63,922 nucleotides of DNA from Denitromonas iodatirespirans (GCF_018524365.1 NZ_JAEKFT010000027.1:1-63922); one strand, 5' to 3'; shown: positions 38,272 through 49,952, counted from the first letter of the stretch. The notes: a model not told the origin generated them from the letters alone. A program made the numbers and translations.

Positions 38272-39372
38272 CTACCGTTGCCAGATCCGCCGGTATGCCT
38301 GCCGGTAACCGTTGTCGGGGTCGAAGAACAGCTGTGGGCCGGCATCGACGTTCTCGGGCGTGACCAGCTGAAACGGCGGCACGTAGCCGCTGATGGGCTC
38401 GCCGGAGAGCAGGCGATTGAGTTCATCCACCAGTTGCCAGCCCTGGAGGTTGAGCGGCTCGGCCACCGTGCCGCGCTGGAAGGTGCCCGCCTGAATACGC
38501 AGGAAGGCCCCGGAACTCCCGTCGCCGGCCGAAAACAACTGAACGTCCCGACCCGCTTTGGTCAGTTCGGGGGTCGCGTAGTCGAAGTAGATGTCGTTGA
38601 TGGCCAGGGCGTGGGTCCAGGACGCGCCGTAGCGGGCCAGCAGCTCGCGCGTCTCCTTGGCCATCGTTTGGGCAGAGGAGGAGATCGGAATCGGGCGCAC
38701 CGCCAGCAAGGTACACCCTTGGCAGTCCCGGATCAGCCCGGCCATCGCATCGGCCTTGCGCATCGCAATATTGAAACTCGGGTCGGTGAAGATGACCACG
38801 CCGAGCGGCTCCGGGCTGCTCACGATGGCGGCCATGGCGGTGATGCGGGCCACTTCCAGCGGGTCGGTCGACACATTGATGGCGACATGTTCCGACGCGC
38901 GTACGCCAGCCGTGGCGCCCACATGCCAGCCGACCACGGGGATGTTGCGCCGGGAAAACGCCGCCAGCCGGGCATCGAGGCTCCGAGCGTCGCTGCCGAT
39001 CAGGATGACGCCGTCCGGGTCCATCGCCAGCGCGGCGTCGATCGCCTGGCGGCGCCCCCGGGGCGTGCCGTGCGCCACGAACAGACGCACCTCCCACGCC
39101 ACCACCTGCGCGGCCTCCTCGACGCCTCGGGCGACACCCAGCACGCCGCCGTTGCGCAAGTCCTCGCAGATCACGGCGATGCGCTTTCCGGCCTGCGCCG
39201 CCGGGCCGGTTTGCGGCCCCTCCCAACGGCTCGATAGCGCGCTGGCACGCATGACCGTTTCGCGCATGCGCTCCAAGGTCGGGTGCGCTGTCGGCTCGGG
39301 GGACGCGACAGCAGGGGGCGACATCAACAGGACCGTCGCGAACATCAGGAGGACAACACGGATCGTCTGCAC
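38272..39372 (-). CDS. Periplasmic sugar-type binding protein linked to the hybrid kinase
   Basis: The 366-residue protein has a signal peptide ([20 protein letters not shown]...AVAS) and a type I periplasmic binding fold like ABC sugar receptors ([56 protein letters not shown]). No ABC permease genes accompany it. It leads an operon with a hybrid kinase and an HD-GYP regulator, so a sensory rather than transport role is likely, comparable to LuxP with LuxQ. The start is GTG 39372 with GGAGGA 8 nt upstream; GTG 39378 is less favoured. Confidence 0.85.
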   Translation of the reverse strand: MQTIRVVLLMFATVLLMSPPAVASPEPTAHPTLERMRETVMRASALSSRWEGPQTGPAAQAGKRIAVICEDLRNGGVLGVARGVEEAAQVVAWEVRLFVAHGTPRGRRQAIDAALAMDPDGVILIGSDARSLDARLAAFSRRNIPVVGWHVGATAGVRASEHVAINVSTDPLEVARITAMAAIVSSPEPLGVVIFTDPSFNIAMRKADAMAGLIRDCQGCTLLAVRPIPISSSAQTMAKETRELLARYGASWTHALAINDIYFDYATPELTKAGRDVQLFSAGDGSSGAFLRIQAGTFQRGTVAEPLNLQGWQLVDELNRLLSGEPISGYVPPFQLVTPENVDAGPQLFFDPDNGYRQAYRRIWQR

Positions 39373-39605
39373 AAGCACTCTCCTCCCCGGCAACCGACGC
39401 TTCGGCGCACCCGGGTACCCGGTTCTTCCGGTTCGACCATATTGCCGCAAAGCCACACTCGCCGGCAGGCTTTCTTGGCCGGCGCGCCAACAACTGCGCA
39501 AACGACCGCCGCTTGGGCCGGTCGTGGGCCTGTCGGCGCCGCCGCCTCGGTGCCAGATGGACGCATTGGCTGTACACTGGGCAGCATCTCCACGCGGGGT
39601 GCCCC

Positions 39606-40475
39606 ATGCAGATCGTCCTCATCAGCGGCTTGTCCGGTTCGGGCAAGAGCGTTGCCCTCAATGTGCTGGAAGACGCCGGCTACTACGTGGTGGACAACCT
39701 GCCCGCCACGCTGTTGCCGCAACTCGTCTCGAACCTGCGCGGTAGCGGCTACCAGCGCGTGGCGGTGGCGGTGGATGTGCGCTCGGGCACCTCGATCGCC
39801 GCGCTGCCCGGCGAGGTCGAGCGGCTGCGCGAAATGGTCGAGGACGTGCGCTTCATCTTCCTCGACGCGCGTGACGACACTCTCATTGCCCGCTTCTCCG
39901 AAACCCGCCGTCGCCATCCGCTGGGCGAGGAGAACGTGACGCTGGCCGAAGCCATTGCGCGCGAGCGCGAGGCGCTCGACCCGATCGCCCAGCTCGGCTA
40001 CCGCATGGACACCAGCGACACCCAGGCCAACACTCTGCGCGCCTGGATCAAGGATTTCATGCAGCTCGAAGCCACCGCCGGGCTCACCTTGCTGTTCCAG
40101 TCCTTCGGCTTCAAGTACGGCATCCCGGTCGATGCCGACCTGGTCTTCGACGTGCGCTGCCTGCCCAACCCGCACTACGACCCCAAGCTGCGCCCGCTCA
40201 CCGGCAAGGATCAGGCGGTGATCGACTTCCTCGAACGCATCCCCGAGGTCGGCCGCATGGCCGAAGACATCCGCCGCTTCGTCGCCAACTGGCTGCCGGC
40301 CTACATCCGCGACAACCGCAGCTACCTCACCGTGGCCATCGGCTGTACCGGCGGCCAGCACCGCTCGGTGTATTTCGCCGAGTGGCTGGCCGAGGCCTTC
40401 GGCAGCAGTGTGCGCGTCATGGTGCGCCATCGTGCCTCGGCGCGCCGGGCGCAGGACGGCCAGGGCCACGCATGA
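39606..40475 (+). CDS. rapZ: RNase adapter protein RapZ
   Basis: The 289-residue protein starts [20 protein letters not shown] with a P-loop and contains the C-terminal RapZ core [20 protein letters not shown] and [18 protein letters not shown]. RapZ binds glucosamine-6-phosphate and small RNAs to control glmS mRNA in enterobacteria. In other bacteria it may link cell-wall precursors or nitrogen metabolism. It is not beside hprK or ptsN in this window. Its stop overlaps the next gene start (ATGA). Confidence 0.96.
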   Translation: MQIVLISGLSGSGKSVALNVLEDAGYYVVDNLPATLLPQLVSNLRGSGYQRVAVAVDVRSGTSIAALPGEVERLREMVEDVRFIFLDARDDTLIARFSETRRRHPLGEENVTLAEAIAREREALDPIAQLGYRMDTSDTQANTLRAWIKDFMQLEATAGLTLLFQSFGFKYGIPVDADLVFDVRCLPNPHYDPKLRPLTGKDQAVIDFLERIPEVGRMAEDIRRFVANWLPAYIRDNRSYLTVAIGCTGGQHRSVYFAEWLAEAFGSSVRVMVRHRASARRAQDGQGHA

Positions 40476-40861
40476 AGCTGGCCTGGCATGAGTGGCGCGC
40501 CGGCTTCCGCCCGGGCGATGCGCTGGTGGTCGCGGGCGGTCTGCTGGTGTGCGTGGTCTCGGCGCTGAGCCTGTGGCAGGGCGGCGTCGCCCGCTGGGCC
40601 GAGGTGCGCGCCGGCGGCAAGGTGGTGGCCCGCCTGAGCCTCAACCAGCCGGCCGACATCGCCGTGGACGGCCCGCTCGGCCCCACCCGCGTGCAGGTCG
40701 AACCCGGCCGCGCCCGTGTGTTCAGCGACCCCGGTCCGCGCCAGTACTGCGTATTGCAGGGCTGGCTGACGCGTGCCGGCGCGGTGGCCATCTGCGCGCC
40801 CAACGAAGTCAGCCTGCGTCTGCTCGGCGACAGCCCGGCCTATGACACGCTCAACTATTGA
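40472..40861 (+). CDS. NusG domain II-containing protein
   Basis: The 129-residue protein has one N-terminal membrane anchor ([20 protein letters not shown]) and a NusG_II beta-domain with [20 protein letters not shown]. Such small proteins are often found next to Gx/heptaprenyl-type transporters and may be part of an electron-transfer or flavin-linked membrane complex. It overlaps rapZ by 4 bp and the next gene by 20 bp, so all three are coupled. Confidence 0.88.
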   Translation: MKLAWHEWRAGFRPGDALVVAGGLLVCVVSALSLWQGGVARWAEVRAGGKVVARLSLNQPADIAVDGPLGPTRVQVEPGRARVFSDPGPRQYCVLQGWLTRAGAVAICAPNEVSLRLLGDSPAYDTLNY

Positions 40862-41369
40862 ACTGCCCGTTACCGCCGCCGATGTGCGCATCGCCCGCTA
40901 TGCGGCGGCGGCGATCGCGCTGTCGGTGGCCGAGGCGGCCATCCCGCTGCCGCTGCCCGGCGTCAAGCCCGGGCTGGGCAACATCATCACGCTGATGGTG
41001 CTGGCGCGCTGGGGCTGGCGCGAGGCGGCCTGGGTGGCCTTGCTGCGCGTGTTTGCCGCCTCGTTGGTGCTCGGCCAGTTCCTGGCGCCGGGCTTCTTCC
41101 TCAGCCTCAGCGGCGCGCTGATCAGCCTCGCCGTGCTGGCGCTGGCGCAGCATCTGCCGGCGCGCTGGTTCGGACCGGTGAGCCACAGCGTGCTGGCCGC
41201 CTTCGGGCATTTCGCCGGCCAGCTGCTGGTGGCCCGGCTGTGGCTGGTGCCGCATGACGGCATCTTTTACCTGCTGCCGGTGTTCGCCTTCGCTGCCGTG
41301 CTGTTCGGCACCGTCAACGGCCTGGTGGCCGCCTACCTGGTGCGTCACGCGCCGTCGCGCCCGGTCTGA
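40842..41369 (+). CDS. Gx transporter family protein (heptaprenyl diphosphate synthase subunit I-like)
   Basis: The 175-residue inner-membrane protein has about five hydrophobic segments (GVKPGLGNIITLMVLARWGW, FLAPGFFLSLSGALISLAVL). It matches the Gx transporter/HepS1 domain family, which resembles ECF-type substrate-specificity proteins. No ECF ATPases are nearby. ATG 40842 gives a 20-bp overlap with the NusG_II gene, supporting coupling. The substrate is unknown. Confidence 0.85.
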   Translation: MTRSTIELPVTAADVRIARYAAAAIALSVAEAAIPLPLPGVKPGLGNIITLMVLARWGWREAAWVALLRVFAASLVLGQFLAPGFFLSLSGALISLAVLALAQHLPARWFGPVSHSVLAAFGHFAGQLLVARLWLVPHDGIFYLLPVFAFAAVLFGTVNGLVAAYLVRHAPSRPV

Positions 41370-41456
41370 GCGCCCGAGCGTTTTTCGGGCGGGACGCGAC
41401 GCCGTCATTGCGGCTAAGATGGCGCAGTGTCTTGCTCTCCCGCGCCCGGACCGGTC

Positions 41457-43517
41457 ATGCGCCTGCTGAAAATCGTCGCCCTTGTCGTACTGAGCCTGCT
41501 GGTGCTGGCGGCGGGCGCGGTGTGGTATCTGTCGACCAGCTTCGACAGCGACCGCGTCAAATCCGAGCTGAGCCAGGCGGTGGCCGATCGCTACGGCCGC
41601 GCGCTGGTCTTCGACGGGCCGCTCACCCTCACGTTTTGGCCGCGGCTGGCGCTCGATGCGAAGCAGGTCACCCTGTCCGCCCGCGACGCGCCGACCGTGC
41701 TGGCGGCGCGGGTGGCGCGCGTGCGCGTGCATGTGGGGCTGCTGCCCTTGTTGGCACGGCGTGTCGACGTGCAGGAGATGCGTCTCGAAGGCGTGCAGCT
41801 GCACTTCGCCCGCGACATGCTCAAGACGCTCGAAGCGCTGCAGGGCCAGCCGGCCGCGGCGTCGATCAAGGACGCGCCGGTGGCCTTCAATGTGCATCGC
41901 GTGAGCGTCACCGATGCCTCGCTCGAACTGGTCGACCCGGTGCAGGGCATGACGCTTCAGCTGTCGCGCGTGACCGCTTTTGTCGGGCCGATCGGCAAGG
42001 GGCTGCGCGGCGTGCTCGGTGTCGAAGGCGACGCCGTGGCGCATGGCCTGCTGCCGGCGCAGGGGCGCTTCCGCATGACGGCCGGCTTCGGTATCGATCG
42101 CACCGGCCTGCTCAGCCTGAACAACGCCGGGGTGGATTTCGACGGCGAAGCGCTGGGCTATCGCGCCACCACGCTGGCCCTCACCTCGGGGGGCGCGGCG
42201 ATCGATCGTGCCGGGCGCTGGCAAGGCAAGGCGCTGGCCTTGCGCGTGCATGGGCAGGGGCGGGCCGGCACCAGCACCATCACCGCCGAGGTGCCGGCAT
42301 GGCGCTGGGAAGACGGCCTGCATCTGGCGCAGGCGGCCGCCACCTTCCAGCGCGACGGCGAGCGCGGCGGTGCGCTGGCGGCGCGGCTGGCCAATCTGCG
42401 CCCGCTGCCAGAGGGCTGGCAGGCCGACACCTTGTCGCTGGAAGGCAATCTGCGCCGCGACGGCCGCAGCCATGCGATTTCGCTGCAGGCCGTGCCGCAG
42501 TGGCGAAGCCCCGACGACAGCCTGCTGCTCAACGGGCTCGACGCGCAGTTCGGCTGGCCCGGCGCGGGCGATGCGCCGGCACGCCGCCTGCAGATCACCG
42601 GCCAGCTGGCGTGGCAGCCCCTGAACGGCCCGCTCGACGCCAGCCTGGCTTTCAACGACGGCGCCCAGCGCCTGGCCGGCAGCGTGCGCATCGCCCCCGA
42701 TGCGAGCCCCGCCCTGCAATTCGAGCTGCATGCGCCGCGCCTGGCGCTGGATGCCTACCGGGCCGAACTGGCCGGCTTGTGGTCGGCCCGTTCCTTGCCG
42801 CCCTTCGCCGGCCGGGTGCGTGCCGACCGTGTCGAGGCGGACGGCTGGGTGCTCGAATCGGTGGTGCTGCCGGTCGCCGGCGAGGGCGCCGCGCTCCGGT
42901 TCGGCCCCTTCGACGGCGCCGTCTTCAATGGCCGCGTGAGCGGGCAGCTGGCGCATGACGCCGAGGGGGCCGGTCTGCTCGAGCTCAAGGCCACCGGTGT
43001 GGCGCTCGAGCAGTGGCCGCGAGCGGCCGAGGCCAAAGCGATGCTGAGCGGCGGGCTCGATGCCGACCTGCGCTTGCGCTTCGACGCAGATGCCGCCGCG
43101 CCCTGGCCGACGGCGCAGGGCCGGATGCGCTTCGTCCTGAACGGCGGGGCCTGGCAGGCCGAGGGCCTGGTGGACGCCTTGCGGGCGCCGGGCGGCCCCT
43201 TGGCGCTGGCGTTGGCCGGGGCGGGCGCCGGGCCGGCGTTACCGATTCGCCAGGCGAGTGCCGATGTGACGGTGAGCGATGGCGCGGGGCAGGTCGATGC
43301 GCTGTCGATCCGCAGCGACGCGCTGCAGCTGACCGGCACGGGCACGGTCGGCCTGGCCGACGGCGCGCTCGATCTGGCCTTGACCGCCCAGCTGACCGAG
43401 AGGCCCGAGGGCATGCGCAAGTCGGCCTTCGCCAAATTGCAGCGTCAGCACCTGCCGCTGCGGCTGAGCGGCACGCTGGCCGCGCCGCAGTGGCAGGCCG
43501 GCGATCACACCCCGTAG
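41457..43517 (+). CDS. AsmA-family envelope protein
   Basis: The 686-residue protein has an N-terminal membrane anchor ([20 protein letters not shown]) and a long beta-rich AsmA-like repeat region, ending with the conserved [20 protein letters not shown] segment. AsmA-like proteins are inner-membrane-anchored bridge proteins thought to move phospholipids to the outer membrane. It starts after an 87-bp gap and overlaps the convergent dienelactone hydrolase by 13 bp at the 3' end. ATG 41457 is the first before the anchor. Confidence 0.88.
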   Translation: MRLLKIVALVVLSLLVLAAGAVWYLSTSFDSDRVKSELSQAVADRYGRALVFDGPLTLTFWPRLALDAKQVTLSARDAPTVLAARVARVRVHVGLLPLLARRVDVQEMRLEGVQLHFARDMLKTLEALQGQPAAASIKDAPVAFNVHRVSVTDASLELVDPVQGMTLQLSRVTAFVGPIGKGLRGVLGVEGDAVAHGLLPAQGRFRMTAGFGIDRTGLLSLNNAGVDFDGEALGYRATTLALTSGGAAIDRAGRWQGKALALRVHGQGRAGTSTITAEVPAWRWEDGLHLAQAAATFQRDGERGGALAARLANLRPLPEGWQADTLSLEGNLRRDGRSHAISLQAVPQWRSPDDSLLLNGLDAQFGWPGAGDAPARRLQITGQLAWQPLNGPLDASLAFNDGAQRLAGSVRIAPDASPALQFELHAPRLALDAYRAELAGLWSARSLPPFAGRVRADRVEADGWVLESVVLPVAGEGAALRFGPFDGAVFNGRVSGQLAHDAEGAGLLELKATGVALEQWPRAAEAKAMLSGGLDADLRLRFDADAAAPWPTAQGRMRFVLNGGAWQAEGLVDALRAPGGPLALALAGAGAGPALPIRQASADVTVSDGAGQVDALSIRSDALQLTGTGTVGLADGALDLALTAQLTERPEGMRKSAFAKLQRQHLPLRLSGTLAAPQWQAGDHTP

Positions 43518-44371
43518 CGTTTGAACCAGGCCTGCAGGCGCTGCCCGCCGTCTTTGGCCGCCGCTTCGCGGTAGCTTGGCCGGTAGTCGGCATGGAAGGC
43601 ATGGCCGGCATCTGGGTAGATCACGATCTCGCCCGGCTTGCCGGCGGCCTTGAGCGCGTCGCGCATGGCCTCGGCGTCGGCGGCCGGAATGCCCTGGTCC
43701 TCGGCGCCATAGAGGCCCAACACTGGCGCCTTGAGCTCGCCCACCAGGTCGACCGGATGGCGCGGTGTGAGTGCCGAGGGCTGGCCGCGCAGGCGGCCGT
43801 ACCAGGCCACGCCGGCCTTGAGCTTGGGGTTGTGGGCGGCGTACAGCCACACCACGCGCCCACCCCAGCAAAAGCCGGTGATGCCCAGCCGGGCCGTGTC
43901 GCCGCCCTGGTCGGCGGCCCACAGCACGCTCATGTCGAGGTCGGACATCACCTGCTCGTCCGGCACCTTGGACACCAGCTCGGAGAGCAAGGTGGGGATG
44001 TTGTCGTACTTGCCCGGATCGCCCTGGCGGAAATACAGCTCGGGGGCGATGGCCAGGTAGCCGAGTTTGGCCAGGCGCCGGCACACGTCGCGGATGTGCT
44101 CGTGGACGCCGAAGATCTCCTGCACCACCAGCACCACCGGGAGCTTGTCGCCCGTTGCTGGGGCGGCGTGGTAGATCGGCAATGCGCCGGTGCCGGTGTC
44201 GATGGTGGCGTCGCCGGTGCGCAGGCCGGTGTCGTCGGTGTGGATCATGGTTTGGGCACTCACGGGGTGGACGGCCAGCGCGAAACCGGCGGCCGAGGCG
44301 GTGACAAGGAAGCCGCGGCGGTCGAGCCGCGGCGCGGGGAGCAGGCTGTCGAAGTCGGGATCGTTGTGCAT
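43505..44371 (-). CDS. Dienelactone hydrolase-family protein, Tat-exported
   Basis: The 288-residue alpha/beta hydrolase has a twin-arginine signal ([19 protein letters not shown]), the nucleophile motif GFCWGGR with Cys, and late Asp/His residues in GAEDQGI and [14 protein letters not shown]. It should be a periplasmic esterase or lactonase. Classic dienelactone hydrolase is cytoplasmic in chloroaromatic degradation; this exported version has an unknown substrate. GGAG precedes ATG 44371. The 3' end overlaps AsmA by 13 bp, convergently. Confidence 0.88.
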   Translation of the reverse strand: MHNDPDFDSLLPAPRLDRRGFLVTASAAGFALAVHPVSAQTMIHTDDTGLRTGDATIDTGTGALPIYHAAPATGDKLPVVLVVQEIFGVHEHIRDVCRRLAKLGYLAIAPELYFRQGDPGKYDNIPTLLSELVSKVPDEQVMSDLDMSVLWAADQGGDTARLGITGFCWGGRVVWLYAAHNPKLKAGVAWYGRLRGQPSALTPRHPVDLVGELKAPVLGLYGAEDQGIPAADAEAMRDALKAAGKPGEIVIYPDAGHAFHADYRPSYREAAAKDGGQRLQAWFKRYGV

Positions 44372-44447
44372 CGGGCGTCTCCGGGGTGGGGGGAAGGATG
44401 CTATTGGGATCTTGCCTCGCCTGTGACCGCCCGGCCCGCTGTCGGGT

Positions 44448-45590
44448 TCAGCCGGGCAGGCAGGCCCAGCCGTCCATCAGCAGGCGCGCGCTGCGGCGCA
44501 GGACGGCCGCTTCCAGCAGCCAGCGGCCCTGGTTGGTGTGCGTGGTGACGCCCACTTCGCTGCGCCCCGAGGGGTGGCCGATGCGCAGCGGCCCGACCGG
44601 GTCGCGTTGCAACTGGCGCGACACCAGCGAGCCGGGCACGCCGGCGGCTGCCGCGATGGCGATCGCCGCGGTGCCGGGGATGGCATGGTGGAAGGCGCCC
44701 ATCGATACCACCCGGGTGAGGAGGTCGAGGTCGCTGGCGGCAAAACGCCGGCCATCGACCGACACGCAATCGGCCGGCGGTGCGACCACCGCCACCTTGG
44801 GCGTGTGCTGGCGCTCGGCGGCGGCGACGGCCGTGTCGGCCAGGCCCATGGCCAGCGCGCCCGCGATGCGGATCTGTTCGCAGCGCGCGCGCAGAGGGGT
44901 GTCGGCATTGAGCGTGGCCTGCGAGGCGGTGGCATCCAGGCCGAGCGCATGGGCGGAGACGAAGACCATCGGGTTGCCGGCGCTGACCAGCGAGGCGTCG
45001 AGCTGCGTGCCGTCGTCGAGCGTCAAGGAATCGACCGCGCGGCCGGTCGGCAGGATGCCGCCGCCCTCGGCGCTGCCGGGGTCGAGAAAGGTGAGCGTGA
45101 TTGGCGCCGAGGCGAAGGCCACGCCGTCGAGCGCGAACTTGCCGTCCTCCACCGGCCGGCCCTCGTGCACCGGCACCCGCGCATGGATGCGTTTGCCCAC
45201 GTTGCCTTGCCACAGGCGCACGTTCACCTCGCCGTCGCCGGCCGCCGGCAGCAGGCCGCGCCACAGGGCGAAGGGGCCGACCGCGGCGGTGAGGTTGCCG
45301 CAATTGCCCGACCAGTCGATCCGGCCGCTGTCGATCAGCACCTGGCCGAACCAGTAGTCCACATCGCAGTCGGGCTGCTGCGAGGGCGCGACGATCACCA
45401 CTTTGCTGGTGCTTGAGGTGGCGCCGCCGAGGCCGTCGATCTGCTTGCCGTAGGGGTCGGGGCTGCCGAGCAGGCGGGTGAGCTGGGCGTCGCGCTCGGC
45501 GGGCTCGGCCGGCAGGTCGCTGGCGAGCAAGAACACGCCTTTGCTGGTGCCGCCGCGCATCCACGCGGCGGGGATTCGGATCTGGGGCAT
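44448..45590 (-). CDS. PrpF-family isomerase (2-methylaconitate / 4-oxalomesaconate type)
   Basis: The 380-residue protein begins [20 protein letters not shown], the family signature, and has the catalytic-region motifs [16 protein letters not shown] (Cys) and [14 protein letters not shown]. PrpF isomerises trans- to cis-2-methylaconitate in propionate metabolism; GalD-type relatives tautomerise oxalomesaconate. Neither prpB/C/D nor gallate genes lie nearby, so the substrate is unresolved. It is divergent from the LysE exporter at 45747. Confidence 0.88.
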   Translation of the reverse strand: MPQIRIPAAWMRGGTSKGVFLLASDLPAEPAERDAQLTRLLGSPDPYGKQIDGLGGATSSTSKVVIVAPSQQPDCDVDYWFGQVLIDSGRIDWSGNCGNLTAAVGPFALWRGLLPAAGDGEVNVRLWQGNVGKRIHARVPVHEGRPVEDGKFALDGVAFASAPITLTFLDPGSAEGGGILPTGRAVDSLTLDDGTQLDASLVSAGNPMVFVSAHALGLDATASQATLNADTPLRARCEQIRIAGALAMGLADTAVAAAERQHTPKVAVVAPPADCVSVDGRRFAASDLDLLTRVVSMGAFHHAIPGTAAIAIAAAAGVPGSLVSRQLQRDPVGPLRIGHPSGRSEVGVTTHTNQGRWLLEAAVLRRSARLLMDGWACLPG

Positions 45591-45706
45591 GGTGGGGGGT
45601 ACCCGGTCGGTGGCAGCTGCAGAACCACGCCTGACAGTTGCCGACAATTCGTTATAGCGGTGGTGCTTGCGCTTGTCATTGTAGCGGGCTACGGTCTGTG
45701 TCTTGT

Positions 45707-45723
45707 GACGGCCGCCGGCCGTC
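45707..45723. other. Inverted repeat in leader of the lysE-type gene
   Basis: GACGGCC-GCC-GGCCGTC is a perfect 7-bp inverted repeat with a 3-nt loop, 24 bp before ATG 45747. It might be an operator or an mRNA hairpin. No regulator gene is adjacent. Confidence 0.35.
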
Positions 45724-45746
45724 AATGCGTCGTTGAGGGGGCCTTC

Positions 45747-46382
45747 ATGGCATTCGATACCTGGTTGATGTTCGTCGTGGTGGCCGCGCTGGCCATCCTC
45801 AGCCCCGGGCCGGCGATCCTGCTGGCGATTACCAACGGCAGCCGCGGCGGGCTGCGCGCCGTGGCGCTGTCCTCGCTGGGCAATATCCTCGGCGTGGCGG
45901 CGGTGGCCGGGGTGTCGGTGTTCGGCCTGGGCGCCTTGCTCCAGACCTCGGCCCTGTTGTTCCTGGTGGTCAAGCTGATCGGCGCCGCCTATCTGGTCTA
46001 TCTGGGCATCAAGCAGCTCCGCCGGGCGGCGGTCAGCCTCTCGCAGGCGGCCGCGGTGGACGGCCCGGTGCAGCGGCCGGCGGCCGGGTTGTTCCGCGAA
46101 GGCGCGCTGGTCGCCCTGACCAACCCCAAGGCGATCGCCTTCTTCACGGCCTTGTTCCCGGTGTTTCTCGATACCGGCCGGCCGCTCGCCCTGCAGTTCG
46201 GGCTGATGACCGCGACCTTCATGGCGCTGTCGTTCATGAGCCTGCTGGCCTATGGCGCGCTGGCGCGTTCCGCCGGGCGCTGGCTGGCCGAGCCGCGTCG
46301 TCAGCGTGCCTTCAACCGGGTGACCGGCGGCGTCTTCATCGGCCTCGGTGCCAGCCTGCTGTCGCTCGGGCGGGGCACCTGA
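45747..46382 (+). CDS. LysE-family exporter
   Basis: The 211-residue membrane protein has the LysE/RhtB pattern AALAILSPGPAILLAITNGS near the N-terminus and LVALTNPKAIAFFTALFPVF in the middle. It likely exports an amino acid or analogue. It is distinct from the exporter at 14844. GAGGGG precedes ATG 45747; the longer frame from 45660 lacks homology. Its regulation is not evident. Confidence 0.9.
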   Translation: MAFDTWLMFVVVAALAILSPGPAILLAITNGSRGGLRAVALSSLGNILGVAAVAGVSVFGLGALLQTSALLFLVVKLIGAAYLVYLGIKQLRRAAVSLSQAAAVDGPVQRPAAGLFREGALVALTNPKAIAFFTALFPVFLDTGRPLALQFGLMTATFMALSFMSLLAYGALARSAGRWLAEPRRQRAFNRVTGGVFIGLGASLLSLGRGT

Positions 46383-46445
46383 GCGCCTTGCGATTTTGCT
46401 ATCGTCTGACCCGGTCTTAGGGCCCACTCTCCACAGGACTTCTTC

Positions 46446-47153
46446 ATGAGCTCACTCAATCTCATCGGCGGCGAAAAAGGCGGGGTCGGCAAGTCCGTGA
46501 CCGCGCGGGTGCTGGCGCAGTATTTCATCGACAAGGGGCGGCCCTTCGTCGGCTTCGACACCGACCGCTCGCACACCTCCTTCACCCGTTTCTATGCCGA
46601 CTACGCCGCGCCGGTGATCGTCGACACCTACGAGGGCCTGGACCTGATCGCCACGGTGTTCGACGAGCCGCCGCCCGACGATGGCGAGGCGCCGAGCGTG
46701 ATCGTCGATCTGGCGGCGCAGACGGCCGCACCGCTGGCGCGCTGGGTGAAGGATTCCGACCTGCTGACCCTGCTCGACGAGATGGGCGTGACGGTCAACT
46801 ATTGGCACCTGGCCGATGCCGGGGCCGATTCGGTGAGCCTGCTCAACCGGCTGATCGATACCTACGGCGCGGGGCTCAACTACATCGTGGTCAAGAACCT
46901 CGGGCGCGGCAGCGATTTCTCGCAGCTCGACAACTCGGCGGCGCTGCAGGGGGCACTGGCGCTGGGCGCGCGGGTGATCTCCCTGCCCGAGCTGCACGAG
47001 GCGAGCATGCGCAAGATCGATCGCCAGAGCGCCAGCTTCTGGGCCGCCGTCAATCTGCGCAGCGGCCCCGAGGCGCTCGGCCTGCTCGAGCGCCAGCGGG
47101 TCAAGACCTGGTTGCGCGCGATCTACGAGCGCTTCGACGAATTGCCGGTGTAA
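46446..47153 (+). CDS. ParA/MinD-like P-loop ATPase
   Basis: The 235-residue protein has a deviant Walker A loop (GGEKGGVGKSVTARVLAQYF), a switch region with FVGFDTDRSHTS, and Walker B-like VIVDLAAQ. It resembles cytoplasmic ParA-type ATPases from mobile elements and conjugation operons (TraL/MobD-like). No ParB or conjugation gene is visible. It converges with a minus-strand pair (membrane protein and small RHH-like protein), overlapping by 31 bp. A role in positioning or mobilisation is suggested but not shown. Confidence 0.8.
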   Translation: MSSLNLIGGEKGGVGKSVTARVLAQYFIDKGRPFVGFDTDRSHTSFTRFYADYAAPVIVDTYEGLDLIATVFDEPPPDDGEAPSVIVDLAAQTAAPLARWVKDSDLLTLLDEMGVTVNYWHLADAGADSVSLLNRLIDTYGAGLNYIVVKNLGRGSDFSQLDNSAALQGALALGARVISLPELHEASMRKIDRQSASFWAAVNLRSGPEALGLLERQRVKTWLRAIYERFDELPV

Positions 47154-47542
47154 GGCGCGCGCAGGCGGTGAAAGAGGGGGGGCGCAATCGCCACCCACAG
47201 CGGGATCAGCGGCCACAGGCGTCCGTGGGTGATGTCGTAGTTGGCCAAGAGATCGGCCCAGCGGTGCCCGGCCACGTAGTGTCCGAACACGAATTCGAAG
47301 GCCAGCGTCAGCGCCAGCCATAGCGCGCCGATGCGCGCCGCCTGGCCGGTCGAGGCCGGTCGCAGGCGCGGCAGCACGCACCAGATGTACACGCCGAACA
47401 GCGCGAGGGCGCTCAATGTCGACAGCTGCTGGGCGCGTGCTTCGCCCAGCGGTGCCAGCAGCCAGGCTTCGCGCGCAGTGCCGTTGGCGATGGCGATGAC
47501 GACCATCGGCAGCCAGGCGAGGCCCGCGCGCATCAGGTTCAT
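47123..47542 (-). CDS. Hypothetical integral membrane protein
   Basis: The 139-residue protein has about four hydrophobic segments: MRAGLAWLPMVVIAIANGT, LSALALFGVYIWCVLP, IGALWLALTLAFEFVFGHYV and LWPLIPLWVAIAPPLF. It is not a family I can name, though its layout resembles small conserved membrane proteins of Proteobacteria. It overlaps the preceding small gene by ATGA, so they form an operon. It overlaps the convergent ParA-like gene by 31 bp at the 3' end. Confidence 0.65.
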   Translation of the reverse strand: MNLMRAGLAWLPMVVIAIANGTAREAWLLAPLGEARAQQLSTLSALALFGVYIWCVLPRLRPASTGQAARIGALWLALTLAFEFVFGHYVAGHRWADLLANYDITHGRLWPLIPLWVAIAPPLFHRLRAPYTGNSSKRS

Positions 47543-47817
47543 TTTGTGTCGGCGAGGGCCCGGGTGAGCAGCTCGGCCATCAGGCCGTTGAGGCCGCCTT
47601 GGTGTGCGGCGCCGCGTTCCTGCAATTGCTTGACCAACGCGATCGGCAGCTTGCAGGCGAAGGGCACCACGCCGAGGGCGCGCTCCTGCTGGCGCTGTTC
47701 GCGCTTGTCGACCGCCTGGGCGGCGGCACCGAAGCGCGCCGGGCTGGCGGCGGCGTTGCGCTTGTTGTTGATCTTGAGGCCGTGGCTCTTGGCCAGATCG
47801 GTGGGTTTCATGGGCAT
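47539..47817 (-). CDS. Small RHH-like hypothetical protein
   Basis: The 92-residue protein is basic in its first half and ends with a pattern like a ribbon-helix-helix domain: VVPFACKLPIALVKQLQERG, then GGLNGLMAELLTRALAD. RHH proteins of this size are often plasmid-type partition or antitoxin regulators. The assignment is by pattern only. AAGGAT precedes ATG 47817. It overlaps the membrane gene by ATGA. Its neighbour across the convergent junction is a ParA-like ATPase. Confidence 0.65.
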   Translation of the reverse strand: MPMKPTDLAKSHGLKINNKRNAAASPARFGAAAQAVDKREQRQQERALGVVPFACKLPIALVKQLQERGAAHQGGLNGLMAELLTRALADTK

Positions 47818-47968
47818 GATGGATCCTTGGTTCCCGACGCCGGCACGGTCGCCGGCGCGGCATTATCGCGCAACGGCGCGGGCGTGGTGAGGCGCGCGCC
47901 GAATGGCCGTTCACAAAGCGGTTGGAAATGATTCTCTATACTGTCGACTCATCGTCAGCCCGGAGTGA

Positions 47969-49090
<1,122 letters not shown>

Positions 49091-49103
49091 CCGAGAACCC
49101 CGC

Positions 49104-49949
49104 ATGTCCCTCGAATGTCTCTCCAGCCAGCGCAGCTTCGGCGGCTGGCACAAACGCTACCGCCATCGCGCCGCCAGCCTCGACTGCGACATGGTGTTCG
49201 CGGTCTATCTGCCGCCGCAGGCCGAGGCCGGCCAACGCCTGCCGGTGGTGTACTGGCTGTCGGGCCTGACCTGCACCGACGAGAACTTCATGCAGAAGGC
49301 CGGCGCGCAGCGCGTGGCGGCCGAGCTGGGCGTCATCCTGGTGGCGCCGGACACCAGCCCGCGTGGCGAGGGCGTGCCCGGCGACCCCGATGGCGCCTGG
49401 GATTTCGGCCATGGTGCCGGCTTCTACGTGAATGCCACCGAAGCGCCGTGGGCGCAGCACTACCGCATGTACGACTATGTGGTGGACGAGCTGCCGGCGC
49501 TGATCGAGGCCCATTTCCCGGCCTCCGACCGACGCAGCATCAGCGGCCACTCGATGGGTGGCCATGGCGCCTTGATCTGCGCGCTGAAGAACCCCGGGCG
49601 CTACCGCGCGGTGTCAGCCTTCTCGCCGATCTGCCACCCGATGGCCTGCCCATGGGGCGAAAAGGCGCTCTCCCGCTACCTCGGCGAAGACCGCAGCCGC
49701 TGGCGCGCCTGGGATGCCACCGAGCTGATCGCCGATGCCGCCGAGCGGTTGCCGATCCTCATCGACCAGGGCGCGGCGGACGGCTTCCTGGCCGAGCAGC
49801 TCAAGCCCGAGGCGCTGGAAGTGGCGGCCCGTGCCGCCGGCCATCCGCTCACCCTGCGCCTGCAACCGGACTACGACCACAGCTACTACTTCATCGCCAG
49901 CTTCATCGAGTCGCACCTGCGCCATCATGCGCAGGCGCTGGCGGCGTAG
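49104..49949 (+). CDS. frmB: S-formylglutathione hydrolase
   Basis: The 281-residue esterase hydrolyses S-formylglutathione to formate and glutathione. It has the nucleophile elbow [18 protein letters not shown] (Ser), [20 protein letters not shown], and the C-terminal His region [18 protein letters not shown], all typical of the family. Located 13 bp after frmA, it is co-transcribed. Formate dehydrogenase genes are not present here. Confidence 0.96.
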   Translation: MSLECLSSQRSFGGWHKRYRHRAASLDCDMVFAVYLPPQAEAGQRLPVVYWLSGLTCTDENFMQKAGAQRVAAELGVILVAPDTSPRGEGVPGDPDGAWDFGHGAGFYVNATEAPWAQHYRMYDYVVDELPALIEAHFPASDRRSISGHSMGGHGALICALKNPGRYRAVSAFSPICHPMACPWGEKALSRYLGEDRSRWRAWDATELIADAAERLPILIDQGAADGFLAEQLKPEALEVAARAAGHPLTLRLQPDYDHSYYFIASFIESHLRHHAQALAA

Positions 49950-49952
49950 CGC

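Noticed and set aside
47921-47942. Possible Fur-like box or promoter before frmA
   Set aside because: TATACT fits a -10, but there is no -35 at an acceptable distance, and the AATGATTCTC match to a Fur half site is too short.
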